DNA of 64,000 nt from Cyclobacterium qasimii M12-11B (GTDB lineage: Bacteria; Bacteroidota; Bacteroidia; Cytophagales; Cyclobacteriaceae). The stretch lies in the NCBI RefSeq assembly GCF_000427295.1, contig NZ_ATNM01000142.1, positions 35,600-99,599 on the forward strand, read 5' to 3'. The notes beneath the pieces are model-generated. The model was not told where the DNA came from. It did not search any database and worked only from the letters and a program-made list of their open reading frames with translations. This document shows positions 9,076-17,380 of the stretch, piece by piece. Within the stretch, counting starts at the first letter, position 1, and every line of letters begins with the position of its first letter. Made by a program: the position numbers and the translations under genes.

Positions 9076-10395
9076 TTAGCTACCTGTGAAAAGCTTAAGA
9101 ATATCATTCCCTATAGCGAAAACCATGATGGCTAATAAAAGGACCATGCCGATTTTTTGTGCATTTTCAAGGAATCTATCAGAGGGGCTTCTACCGGATA
9201 CCATTTCATACAGTAGAAACATTACATGACCACCATCTAAAGCAGGAATTGGAAGCAAGTTCATAAAGGCCAGTATCATGGAAATTAAGCCTGTGATGGA
9301 CCAGAATTTTGTCCAGTCCCAAGTAGAACCATAAATTTTAGCCATCCCTATTGGTCCACTGACATTTTTTGTAGAGACTTCGCCAGTAAACATTTTGCCC
9401 ATGGCTCTGGCGTTGATAATGACCACACTAAATGCTCTTTCTGTCCCAATTGGGATAGATTGTGCAAATGAATATTTTTTGCTTACTGGTTCAAGTAAGT
9501 TGTTTGCAGCAATTCCAATGGTCCCATCTTCCATTACATCTAAATTCGTAATGACCTCCTGTTGGTCTCTCAGCAAAGTTAATTCTACTGACTCACCTTT
9601 GTGCTCCCCGAGCGCTGCTTGTAGTTCGTTGAAATAGTTAATAGGCTGCTCATTAATGGCAGTTATTTTGTCTCCTTTTTGAATTCCTGCTTTAATAGCT
9701 GTTCCTTCCGGGTTTAATTCCAGGATGGTAAAAGGAAAACGAATACTAATGAAGTTTGACATGCTTTCCTCATTAGAGAAGGAATTTATAAAACCTCGGG
9801 GGATATCAATTTTCATTTGTTCTCCATCCCTTTCAATCGTATAATAGCCATCAGAGCTAAGTAAGGCATTTCCGCCACTCAGGTCGTTCAATGACTCGTA
9901 AGGAATGCCATTGATGTCCAGTATTTTATCTCCGTCTTCAAAGCCTATTTGTTGACCGATATCGTAAGCTACGATACCATTTTCAATCACCTGGTCTCTA
10001 GAGAAATAGGTTTCGCCTTTACTGTATACCAGAAAAACAAAAATGATAATTCCAGTTACAACATTTACAATAACACCACCCAGCATTACTATCAACCGCT
10101 GCCATGCCGGCTTGGAACGAAACTCCCAAGGTTGGGGCTCTGCAGACATTTGTTCGGCATCGAGTGATTCGTCTACCATTCCGGAAATTTTGACGAATCC
10201 TCCCAATGGAATTGCGCCTATAGAATACTCAGTTTCTTTCCATTGAAAACCGATTATTTTTGGAGGGAATCCTATGGAGAATTTTTCAACTCTCATTCCA
10301 AACATTTTTGCTGCTAGAAGGTGCCCCAATTCGTGTAGGCCGACTAAAATCGACAAGCCGAGTAGCAATTGCGCTACCATTATTAATGTATCCAT
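9076..10395 (-). CDS. rseP: Site-2 zinc metalloprotease RseP (regulated intramembrane proteolysis)
   Basis: RseP-family proteases cut transmembrane proteins such as anti-sigma factors within the inner membrane. The 439-residue protein has the zinc motif HELGH (residues 21-25) in its first membrane helix. It has a second helix near residues 105-125, PDZ-type regions in the periplasmic middle (for example GDKILDINGIPY and GDKITAINEQPI), and the third ligand motif NLLPIPALDGGH near residue 386. A final helix follows. It starts 3 bases after dxr, the usual Bacteroidota pairing. No sigma-E-like or anti-sigma gene is nearby, so its substrate is not shown. Confidence 0.95.
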   Translation of the reverse strand: MDTLIMVAQLLLGLSILVGLHELGHLLAAKMFGMRVEKFSIGFPPKIIGFQWKETEYSIGAIPLGGFVKISGMVDESLDAEQMSAEPQPWEFRSKPAWQRLIVMLGGVIVNVVTGIIIFVFLVYSKGETYFSRDQVIENGIVAYDIGQQIGFEDGDKILDINGIPYESLNDLSGGNALLSSDGYYTIERDGEQMKIDIPRGFINSFSNEESMSNFISIRFPFTILELNPEGTAIKAGIQKGDKITAINEQPINYFNELQAALGEHKGESVELTLLRDQQEVITNLDVMEDGTIGIAANNLLEPVSKKYSFAQSIPIGTERAFSVVIINARAMGKMFTGEVSTKNVSGPIGMAKIYGSTWDWTKFWSITGLISMILAFMNLLPIPALDGGHVMFLLYEMVSGRSPSDRFLENAQKIGMVLLLAIMVFAIGNDILKLFTGS

Positions 10396-10398
10396 TCT

Positions 10399-11562
10399 TT
10401 ATTTTCTGCTAATTAATTCTTCTGAAATTATTCTCGTTTCTCTGTCGGTCGCAATTAAGTCGTCCAAACTAGGTTTTTTAATAAAACTGATTTTATCCAT
10501 GCTCTGTTCAATAAGATCTGACATTTCAAGGAATTTGATTTTGTCTTGCAAAAATGCTGCCACCGCAATTTCGTTGGCAGCGTTTAAAGAACAAGCAGCA
10601 TTTCCACCTTTTTCTAAGGCGATAAAAGCCAAGTCAAGGTTTTTAAATGTTTCCCTATCAGGCTTCTCAAATTGAAGGCTAGGATAATCCATGAAATCAA
10701 ACCTTTGAAAATTAGATTTGATTCTGTCAGGGTAAGATAAGGCAAATTGAATAGGAATACGCATATCTGGTAGTCCAAGTTGTGCTTTTATTGACCCGTC
10801 CTCAAATTGAACCAAGGAATGAACGATAGATTGTGGGTGAACGACTACGTCAATCTGATTTGCTTCTAATCCAAAAAGCCACTTTGCCTCTATTACTTCC
10901 AGTCCTTTGTTCATCAAAGAAGCTGAATCTATTGTGATTTTGGCTCCCATATCCCAATTGGGGTGCTTGAGTGCTTGCTCCTTGGTGACGTTTTTCAAGA
11001 AATCACGGTCCTTTCCCCTAAAAGGTCCACCTGAGGCAGTAAGTATGATCTTTTCGATAGGGTTATGAAATTCTCCAATCAAACATTGAAAGATAGCAGA
11101 ATGTTCCGAATCTACAGGGTAGATGTTTACCGCTTTTTCTTTGGCTAGCTTGGTGATAAGGTCTCCCGCAACCACTAAGGTTTCTTTATTGGCCAAGGCA
11201 ATGGGTTTGCCTGCTTCTATCGCTTTGATGGTAGGTATCAATCCTGCATAGCCTACCAAAGCTGTCAGCACAATGTCAATGGTTTCCATTTCTACTACCG
11301 ATGCTATGGCTTTTTCGCCAGCATAAACTTTAATAGGATGGTTACCCAGTGCTTCTTTTACTTCTTGATAATGACTTTCGTTGCCAATAACTACAACATT
11401 TGGTTGAAAAGCAATCGCTTGCTTAATTAGGAGGTCTTTGTTATTATGAGCAGTAAGTACTTCTACTTGAAATTTATCAGAATGTTGCTGAATTACATCT
11501 AAAGCTTGGGTACCTATACTGCCTGTTGAGCCTAAGATGGCCACACGTTTATTTGTAGACAT
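10399..11562 (-). CDS. dxr: 1-deoxy-D-xylulose 5-phosphate reductoisomerase
   Basis: Dxr converts DXP to 2-C-methyl-D-erythritol 4-phosphate with NADPH, the first committed step of the MEP isoprenoid pathway. The 387-residue length is standard. The NADPH-binding loop GSTGSIG is at residues 11-17. Metal- and substrate-binding motifs are visible as PVDSEHSAIFQ, TASGGPFRG, KITIDSASLMNKGLE and the C-terminal GGNAACSLNAANEIAV. It leads a dxr-rseP pair with a 3-base gap. The region upstream is divergent from the HtrA gene, and TAAATTTG on the minus strand (11634-11627) could be a promoter -7 box, although I find no good -33 partner. Confidence 0.97.
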   Translation of the reverse strand: MSTNKRVAILGSTGSIGTQALDVIQQHSDKFQVEVLTAHNNKDLLIKQAIAFQPNVVVIGNESHYQEVKEALGNHPIKVYAGEKAIASVVEMETIDIVLTALVGYAGLIPTIKAIEAGKPIALANKETLVVAGDLITKLAKEKAVNIYPVDSEHSAIFQCLIGEFHNPIEKIILTASGGPFRGKDRDFLKNVTKEQALKHPNWDMGAKITIDSASLMNKGLEVIEAKWLFGLEANQIDVVVHPQSIVHSLVQFEDGSIKAQLGLPDMRIPIQFALSYPDRIKSNFQRFDFMDYPSLQFEKPDRETFKNLDLAFIALEKGGNAACSLNAANEIAVAAFLQDKIKFLEMSDLIEQSMDKISFIKKPSLDDLIATDRETRIISEELISRK

Positions 11563-11812
11563 GGAAATTTTTTACTTTCAAAAAAGCACAGTGCTGAACA
11601 TGGCACTTTACGTTATCTTCTATTGACAAATTTACAAGGTAAAACCAGTATTCCCGTTTTTTTTACGCTTTTTAAAGAAGATGTTTTTTTTGTGCCATTT
11701 GGCGAAAGAATATGCTGTGGTTTTTTTAGGGTAAAATGTTTAAAAAATGTTAAATTAATTGACTGGAAAATGCGAAAAGTCGTATTTGATATTGAACTCA
11801 ATATTTTAAGTT

Positions 11813-13273
11813 ATGTTAAAAAATGTTCTATTAGTTTTAGTAGCGTTTATTGGTGGATTAATAGGTGCCTGGGTGTTTCAGGAATTTTTAAGTGATGAGT
11901 TATCAGTTCAGAAAACTGATAATTATTCTTTGATTCAAGATCTCCCTACTTCGCAGCTTACTAATTTGACGCATTCAAATGGGGCTTCGGAATCACAAAT
12001 TAATCCTGTGCCTGATTCATTTGTGGATGCTTCAGAAAACAGTACCAGTTCGGTCGTGTTTATTAAAAACTTCTCAGGTACAGATTCCCGAAGGTACAGT
12101 GTCTTTGACTACTTTTTCGGTCAGGGAATCGGGCAACAAACCGTTAGTACTGGGTCGGGGGTGATTTTTTCAGCCGATGGCTATATTATTACCAATAACC
12201 ATGTCATAGATAAAGCCGAAACCATAGAAGTGATCCATAAAAAGAGAACCTATAAAGCGAGTTTAATTGGCTCTGATGCCAATACAGATATCGCCGTGCT
12301 GAAAATTGAAGCGGAAAACTTAAAAGCCATTGAAATAGGTAGCAGTCGTTCTTTGAAGATAGGAGAGTGGGTTTTGGCAGTTGGAAACCCCTTTAACCTC
12401 ACTTCCACGGTGACAGCAGGGATAGTTTCTGCCAAAGAGAGACAGATCAATATTATGGGTGGAGAATTTCCACTGGAATCTTTCATTCAAACTGATGCGC
12501 CTATAAATCCTGGGAATTCGGGAGGTGCTTTGGTAAATACAAAAGGGGAACTGGTTGGGATCAATACTGCAATTTTAAGTAGAACAGGGTCCTACACGGG
12601 GTATGGTTTTGCCGTTCCTGTGGACATCGCTACAAAAATCGCCAATGACCTCATCCGGTTTGGCGAAGTTCAAAAAGCAATACCGGGAGTTGAGGTAAGT
12701 GTCATCACTCCGGAGCGGGCAGAAGAAATGGAAATTGAAACTTTAGATGGTGTCATCGTTTCTCATATTATCAGAAATGGTGCCGCAGAGAAATCAGGAA
12801 TCAAAGTGAATGATGTTATTGTTCAGGTTGATGGGAATGCAATATCAGGTAAAGGGAGCTTTGAAGAAGCATTGTCCTATTATTACCCTGGAGATAAGAT
12901 TAGTATTGGCTATCTAAGAGGAGGGAAAAAGAGCAGTGTTGAGCTTACACTCCAAAACCTGCTTGGAGGAACCGGTGTGATCAAAAGGTCTTTTTATTCC
13001 TCCCCACTATTAGGAGCTAAACTAGAAACCATTAATGCAATAGAAATGGATCGTTTTGGTATCCCTTATGGAATAAAACTAAGCTCAATGACCAGAGGAT
13101 ATCTAAGAGATTTAGGATTTGGAGAAGGTTTTATCCTTACCAGTCTAAATGACGAACCTGCAAAAGACCCCGAAGTGGTCGGTAAGTTTTTAGAAGACTT
13201 TAGTGGTCAATTGAGAGTGGAAGGACTTACGCCAGGAGGACGCTCCTTTGCGCAATCTTATTCAGTCAGGTAG
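11813..13273 (+). CDS. HtrA/DegP-type periplasmic serine protease with C-terminal PDZ domain(s)
   Basis: This protease-chaperone would degrade or refold misfolded envelope proteins. The 486 residues start with an uncleaved membrane anchor or signal (LLVLVAFIGGLIGAWVF). A chymotrypsin-like domain follows, with the triad His130 (TNNHVID), Asp159 (DANTDIAVLK) and Ser236 (NPGNSGGAL). A PDZ domain lies at about 280-380 (GAAEKSGIKVNDVIVQVDG). The last 100 residues resemble a second, diverged PDZ. The N-terminal linker (about 30-110) is low in complexity and rich in Ser, Asn and Gln. It is a single gene divergent from dxr and ends at a strong hairpin. DegP, DegQ and DegS types cannot be told apart here. 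Confidence 0.92.
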   Translation: MLKNVLLVLVAFIGGLIGAWVFQEFLSDELSVQKTDNYSLIQDLPTSQLTNLTHSNGASESQINPVPDSFVDASENSTSSVVFIKNFSGTDSRRYSVFDYFFGQGIGQQTVSTGSGVIFSADGYIITNNHVIDKAETIEVIHKKRTYKASLIGSDANTDIAVLKIEAENLKAIEIGSSRSLKIGEWVLAVGNPFNLTSTVTAGIVSAKERQINIMGGEFPLESFIQTDAPINPGNSGGALVNTKGELVGINTAILSRTGSYTGYGFAVPVDIATKIANDLIRFGEVQKAIPGVEVSVITPERAEEMEIETLDGVIVSHIIRNGAAEKSGIKVNDVIVQVDGNAISGKGSFEEALSYYYPGDKISIGYLRGGKKSSVELTLQNLLGGTGVIKRSFYSSPLLGAKLETINAIEMDRFGIPYGIKLSSMTRGYLRDLGFGEGFILTSLNDEPAKDPEVVGKFLEDFSGQLRVEGLTPGGRSFAQSYSVR

Positions 13274-13323
13274 TCAAAAAAGGCAGTAATTGATTGTTAC
13301 CGGACTTGAGGTCTAAGTAACTC

Positions 13324-13367
13324 AAATCCTTATCGGGAAAATATTTAAAACCCGATAAGGATTTTTT
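13324..13367. terminator. Bidirectional rho-independent terminator
   Basis: A perfect 14-bp stem (AAATCCTTATCGGG 13324-13337 with 13351-13364) and a 13-base AT-rich loop are followed by TTT on the plus strand, with an A/T-rich flank on the other side. It sits between the HtrA gene and the convergent flavin reductase gene and overlaps the latter's stop, so it can serve both. Confidence 0.85.
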
Positions 13368-13998
13368 ATGTTTTCTCTGTTGGTTTAAATGGCTTGGCAT
13401 AAGGCAACCTGTCCAGTTTATTTACAGAATGGTAGCTGTCTATTCCTGATACGGTGATCGTTCCCAGTTGGTCGAGGTCGATGAAACCATCTTCTTCTAC
13501 GGCCTGTGGCTTTACCCACACTTCTTCAATGCTTGCGATAATTAAAACCGTCTCATTGACAGCCAATGTGATTTTGTCTTTCAGAAGGCAAGCGATTTTT
13601 AACGGGCTTTCTTTTACAAAAGGGGCTTTGAAATTATTTAGGTACTCTTCCTCAAGTCCTGTCGCTTCAAACTCTGATTTATCCCATCGGGCGCTACAAA
13701 GGTGCGCTTCTTTATAGAAGGATTCCGAGACTTGATTTAAAGTGAAATGGCCATTTTGAAGAATGTTTTCCAAAGTGTGTCGTTCAACTGAATGAGGGCG
13801 GAATAAAATACCAACAGTGGGAGGATTGGCACCAACATGAAAAACCTGACTAAATGGCGCCAGGTTGGTTTCTGCACTTTCTTCGTTAATACTTCCTATT
13901 AGGTTTAAGCTTTTATACCCACTTAAGCTATTTACGAAATTTCGGTTATAGGATTTGCCTGCTGCTAGCAGGGCTTCTTTGGTGAAATGTTTCATCAA
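13366..13998 (-). CDS. Flavin reductase family protein (FMN-binding split barrel)
   Basis: Members of this family bind FMN and reduce flavins or act as small flavin-dependent oxidoreductases. The 210-residue protein shows the family pattern NLAPFSQVFHVGANPP followed by GILFRPHS (about residues 46-72) and TLENILQNGHFTLNQV, where the phosphate and isoalloxazine are held. The centre has SARWDKSEFEATGL, a substrate-side segment common in the family. Its ATG overlaps the upstream gene's TGA (13995-13998), so both are translated in coupled fashion. No partner monooxygenase is seen beside it, so the physiological acceptor is unknown. Confidence 0.85.
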   Translation of the reverse strand: MMKHFTKEALLAAGKSYNRNFVNSLSGYKSLNLIGSINEESAETNLAPFSQVFHVGANPPTVGILFRPHSVERHTLENILQNGHFTLNQVSESFYKEAHLCSARWDKSEFEATGLEEEYLNNFKAPFVKESPLKIACLLKDKITLAVNETVLIIASIEEVWVKPQAVEEDGFIDLDQLGTITVSGIDSYHSVNKLDRLPYAKPFKPTEKT

Positions 13999-14438
13999 TT
14001 TTGGATTGCCTCTTCTAAAGTGTCACAATATTTCATGTCCAGGTCATTGATTATATTTCCCGGATGGTCCTCAAGGATTTGTTTTTTTGCGATCATGACC
14101 ATCTTTACAAACCAGGCTTCATCGGGCAATATTTTTCTATGGGTTTTGATTCCATAATGGTAAACCTCTTTTTTCCAGTCCAGAAAATACCACTCCATAC
14201 TTGGCTGATGAAAAGCCCTCAAAGCCCTTTTGTCGAAAATAAATTTATGATAAGTACCTTCTTTTATGATTGAAGTAATTTGATGAAAGATTGCTTTAAA
14301 ATCGGCTATGGGTACATAGTCGACCAATAGTTTACAAATGATTATTCCCTCAGATTTATTCGTCAAAACTTGGGCGTACTTTTCTTCAAAAGAAACTTCG
14401 AAATTTTGCAGTGCAGATTTATTCAAGGTGTCGGTCAT
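13995..14438 (-). CDS. Hypothetical protein, possibly STAS/SpoIIAA-like
   Basis: I do not recognise this 147-residue protein with certainty. It has no signal peptide or membrane helix. Alternating strands and helices (IIICKLLVDYVP, HKFIFDKRALRAFH, WYFLDWKKEVYHYG) resemble the small SpoIIAA/STAS-like alpha/beta fold seen in many Cytophagales proteins that report on a bound small molecule. That assignment is inference from pattern alone. It is translationally coupled through ATGA to the flavin reductase gene, which suggests a shared role in redox sensing or response. Confidence 0.55.
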   Translation of the reverse strand: MTDTLNKSALQNFEVSFEEKYAQVLTNKSEGIIICKLLVDYVPIADFKAIFHQITSIIKEGTYHKFIFDKRALRAFHQPSMEWYFLDWKKEVYHYGIKTHRKILPDEAWFVKMVMIAKKQILEDHPGNIINDLDMKYCDTLEEAIQN

Positions 14439-14493
14439 AATTGGTTAATTTCTTGCCTGTTACCTATTTTTACGGTTAAAATGAGTAATAGAT

Positions 14494-14757
14494 TCAATGA
14501 AAAGAGCTTTTGCTTTCGTTTTTCTTGCTTTCAACTTCCTTTTTGAAATTCCCTAAATCATCTTCCAGCTTCATGGCATAGTTGATAGTGGTTTTCATTA
14601 GCTCCTGTTGTGCTGAAATTTGTTCTTTTAATCGTGAAAGCTCTCGATTTATATCAGCTAAATTTTCTTCATACTCTTGTCTTAATTGCTCTTTTTCAAG
14701 TTTCGCCTTTTTTAATTCCGCTTTAAAAATTAAATATGATTCCGGTGGAGTCCTCAT
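14494..14757 (-). CDS. Small coiled-coil hypothetical protein
   Basis: This 87-residue protein is almost entirely one predicted coiled coil from about residue 10 to 75, rich in Glu, Lys and Leu in heptad spacing (AELKKAKLEKEQLRQEYEE, then LSRLKEQISAQQELMK). It has no signal peptide or membrane segment. The ATG at 14757 is the only good start in frame. It lies between the SDR gene and the STAS-like gene on the same strand with gaps of 81 and 55 bases. It may be a small scaffold or filament protein; no function can be assigned. Confidence 0.6.
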   Translation of the reverse strand: MRTPPESYLIFKAELKKAKLEKEQLRQEYEENLADINRELSRLKEQISAQQELMKTTINYAMKLEDDLGNFKKEVESKKNESKSSFH

Positions 14758-14838
14758 TTCTCTGCTGTTTTGGTGCTAGGAACGATCCCTTTGCGATCTT
14801 CACTTTTATTAATCCACTAGTAGGAGTGACCTAAATAA

Positions 14839-15519
14839 TTATTTAATAACTGACATACCACCATCTACCTTTAATACCTGACCGGTAATCCAGGAGGATT
14901 TATCTGACAATAAAAATGCAGTTGAGGAGGCAATGTCTTCAACTGTTCCAAACCTTCCTAGTGGGTGTCTTTTCGAAGCAGCAGCCTTCTTGTCATCGGT
15001 CGAGAGTAAAGCATTTGCTAAGGGGGTGTCTGTAAGGGATGGGGCGATAGCGTTTACTCGGATTCCAGAGACTGCCCATTCAGCAGCCAGAGATCTCGTA
15101 AGTCCTTCTATGGCTCCCTTTGCTCCAGCTACCGAGCTGTGAAAACCCAAGCCTGTCTGAACGGCCACGGTACTATAAAGTACTACAGAGGCAGATTGGG
15201 CCTTTTTTAACGAATTTTCCAAAATTTGAAGTACTTTAATTGCCCCCAAATAATTAATTTCTAAATCCTGCCTAAATTCTGAAATTTTAAGTCTTTTGAA
15301 AGGTTTGAGGTTGATGGTCCCAGGGCAGTATACCAAGCCGTGTACAACTTCCGGTAAATTTGGTATTTCTTCAAAATCATCTAAGATGTCTAATTGATTG
15401 GCACCTGTTTTAGACCTTGAATAAGAATAAATTTTGGCCCCTTCACTGGAAAGTGTTTCTGCCACTTTTTTGCCTATACCGCTGTTTCCTCCTATAATTA
15501 CTATGTTCTTTCCCTTCAT
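14839..15519 (-). CDS. SDR-family oxidoreductase with non-canonical active site
   Basis: This is a 226-residue short-chain dehydrogenase/reductase-type Rossmann protein. The cofactor loop is GGNSGIGKKVA (about residues 9-19) and the C-terminus has the family signature VEDIASSTAFLLSDKSSWITGQ. The catalytic YxxxK motif is altered: the segment reads SSVAGAKGAIEG, so a Val stands where Tyr is expected, while the Lys is kept. Many bacterial SDRs have this variant, and their reaction may differ or be lost. NAD(P)H preference cannot be judged. It is probably a single gene or leads the run to the coiled-coil gene. Confidence 0.85.
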   Translation of the reverse strand: MKGKNIVIIGGNSGIGKKVAETLSSEGAKIYSYSRSKTGANQLDILDDFEEIPNLPEVVHGLVYCPGTINLKPFKRLKISEFRQDLEINYLGAIKVLQILENSLKKAQSASVVLYSTVAVQTGLGFHSSVAGAKGAIEGLTRSLAAEWAVSGIRVNAIAPSLTDTPLANALLSTDDKKAAASKRHPLGRFGTVEDIASSTAFLLSDKSSWITGQVLKVDGGMSVIK

Positions 15520-15620
15520 TGATCCATTCTTTATTTATCTATTAGAATGAATTAATGAACAAATTGTTTAATAAATTTTACTGAAAAGTCGGATATCCTC
15601 TGAAAAAATAAAAAGTGAAT

Positions 15621-15655
15621 AAAAAAAGCTGCCATCATTTAAGGGTGGCAGCTTT
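15621..15655 (-). terminator. Rho-independent terminator of the queD-folE operon
   Basis: The leftward transcript forms a 9-bp GC-containing stem (AAGCTGCCA 15627-15635 with TGGCAGCTT 15646-15654) followed by a run of U (15621-15627 on the plus strand is all A). It lies about 45 bases past the folE stop. Confidence 0.88.
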
Positions 15656-15699
15656 GCTAATGAAGCTTGTTGAATGCTATAGCGGTAACTTAGGGCCTA

Positions 15700-16401
15700 T
15701 TACCTGGCCATGGAAATGTATTTCAGGAATTCATTTCTTTTTTGTGGATCATTTTCAAATTGTCCACTATAAAATGAGGTGACAGTGCTACTGGTTGTGT
15801 CTCTTACTCCTCTGCTTGATACGCACATATGGTCCGCATCTAAAATTATTGCAACATCGTCTGTTCCCAATGCCATTTTTAGTTCATTGCCTATTTGGAC
15901 CGTAAGCCTTTCCTGAACTTGAGGTCTTTTGGCGAAGTACTGTACAATCCGATTGATTTTAGATAATCCGATTACATTGCCCTTGGAAATATAAGCGACA
16001 TGTGCTTTTCCATAAATGGGTACAAAATGATGTTCGCAATGGGAGAAAAAAGTAATGTCTTTCTCTACCAACATTTCATTGTACCGGTATTTGTTTTGAA
16101 ATAATTTTACCTCAGGCTTATTTTTTGGGTCTAACCCCGAAAAAACTTCTTTTATGAACATTTTTGCTACTCTCTTGGGCGTTCCTTTGAGACTGTCATC
16201 GGTAAGGTCCAACCCAAGTATATTCATGATTCCTTTAAAATGTTTTTCAATCAATTCCATTTTTAGGTCATCGTCCATTTCAAAAGCATCTTCCCTCAAT
16301 GGTGTTTCATGGGAGGAAGAAATATGTTCGTCGCCTAAGTCGTCAATGGTTTGATTGAGATCAATCCCCGCTGAATTCAACAAAGTTTCTTTCTGTTTCA
16401 T
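15700..16401 (-). CDS. folE: GTP cyclohydrolase I
   Basis: FolE converts GTP to 7,8-dihydroneopterin triphosphate, the entry to folate and to queuosine or tetrahydropterin synthesis. The 233 residues include an acidic N-terminal extension of about 45 residues. The zinc ligands are Cys122 and His125 (SHCEHHFVP) and Cys193 (HMCVSSRGV), with GLSKINRIV between them. Its start overlaps the end of queD by 41 bases in a different frame. A start nearer Met42 or Met48 would remove the overlap, but the extension reads as coding and such extensions are common in this group. A clear terminator follows. Confidence 0.96.
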   Translation of the reverse strand: MKQKETLLNSAGIDLNQTIDDLGDEHISSSHETPLREDAFEMDDDLKMELIEKHFKGIMNILGLDLTDDSLKGTPKRVAKMFIKEVFSGLDPKNKPEVKLFQNKYRYNEMLVEKDITFFSHCEHHFVPIYGKAHVAYISKGNVIGLSKINRIVQYFAKRPQVQERLTVQIGNELKMALGTDDVAIILDADHMCVSSRGVRDTTSSTVTSFYSGQFENDPQKRNEFLKYISMAR

Positions 16402-16771
16402 ATAATCGAATTGTTAAGTCGTATTTTAATTCAATTTCTTCTCTCAAAATATTCCAAATAACCACAGCAATGTTTTCTGCAGTTGGATTAAGGTTTTTGA
16501 ATTCATCGACATCTAAATTTAAGTTTTTGTGATCAAATTTACTTGTTATGTGTTCCTTTATTACATCCTTCAGTTTCTTCATGTCATAGACATAGCCAGT
16601 GTCAGGGTCTATAGGACCAGACAATTTTACGACCAAATCATAATTGTGACCATGATAGCTGGGATTGTTGCACTTTCCGAAAACGGCTTTGTTTTTTTCC
16701 TCCGACCACTTTGGGTTGTGAAGCCTATGGGCCGCATTAAAATGTTCTTTTCGGTAGATGGCTATTTTCAT
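16361..16771 (-). CDS. queD: 6-pyruvoyl tetrahydropterin synthase / 6-carboxytetrahydropterin synthase
   Basis: This enzyme acts on dihydroneopterin triphosphate, the product of the next gene. The QueD type makes 6-carboxytetrahydropterin for queuosine, and the PTPS type makes pyruvoyl-tetrahydropterin. The 136 residues have zinc ligands His15 (NAAHRLHN), His40 and His42 (SYHGHNYDL), the catalytic Cys34 in GKCNNP, and the C-terminal Glu in YETERNFVEF. Having that Cys points to the QueD branch, though the two types grade into each other. queD and folE form an overlapping two-gene operon, so product is handed on directly in the pathway. Confidence 0.9.
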   Translation of the reverse strand: MKIAIYRKEHFNAAHRLHNPKWSEEKNKAVFGKCNNPSYHGHNYDLVVKLSGPIDPDTGYVYDMKKLKDVIKEHITSKFDHKNLNLDVDEFKNLNPTAENIAVVIWNILREEIELKYDLTIRLYETERNFVEFSGD

Positions 16772-17380
16772 AAATTGTCTAACAGACTATCTGTGTTTTT
16801 GTTTTTTTGATAGTATTAAATCACCAAAGGATAAAAATCGCAAAGCAGCTTTTTTGTTAAAGGACTTATAACTCGCTTTAATCGCTTTTTTTTATACCAA
16901 CCGTGAGAACAAATAATTAGGGGGTATCGGTTCAAAATTAATTAAATAATGGTTAATGTTGGTTTATTGGTTAAATTTAACTCGGTGAAAAAGGTGATAA
17001 AAGTGGGCTGTTTTAAGTATTAATCAGCATAATTTGAGGCTTCGTTTTTCACTGGGTCAGGTATGGCTAATTACTCTGATTATTTTAAAATTGCGGGATA
17101 AAGGCCGATAATTTTTTTTGAGGGAAGCAAAATATTTCCCCTTAAAAACTGTTGTAATTTAGGAGTAGTTTTGGCTTAGCCTTTGACTGTCTGGGTTTTC
17201 AAGTGGAGGAGAATTCCATGGGATTTGGAATCTTTGAATATATAGTGCTGTTATACTTAATGAAATGGGAGGATTGGTTCTAAAGCGAATATTTCAGATG
17301 TTAATTCAACCTCTCAGAGACGGATTTCAATTTTACAGCTCTGCTTTATTGTTTAAAACTTCTTTTCAACTAAATATTTT
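16772..17380. other. 609-base divergent intergenic region
   Basis: AT-rich DNA between queD (leftward) and the exported L,D-transpeptidase-family gene (rightward). Promoters for both should lie here. TAGTTTTG at 17166-17173 fits the Bacteroidota -7 box, but I found no TTTG at proper spacing upstream. The region also holds a 21-codon open frame with a strong ribosome-binding site (17218-17283). It has no tRNA-like or repeat structure. Confidence 0.4.
17218..17283 (+). CDS. Candidate small hydrophobic peptide (21 residues)
   Basis: An ATG at 17218 opens MGFGIFEYIVLLYLMKWEDW plus a final Phe before TAA. A purine-rich GGAGGAG lies about 7 bases upstream, an unusually good ribosome-binding site for this AT-rich genome. 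The peptide has a hydrophobic core and an acidic Trp-rich tail, like some small membrane proteins. It could equally be a chance frame, or a leader peptide for the gene that starts about 100 bases downstream. Confidence 0.25.
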   Translation: MGFGIFEYIVLLYLMKWEDWF

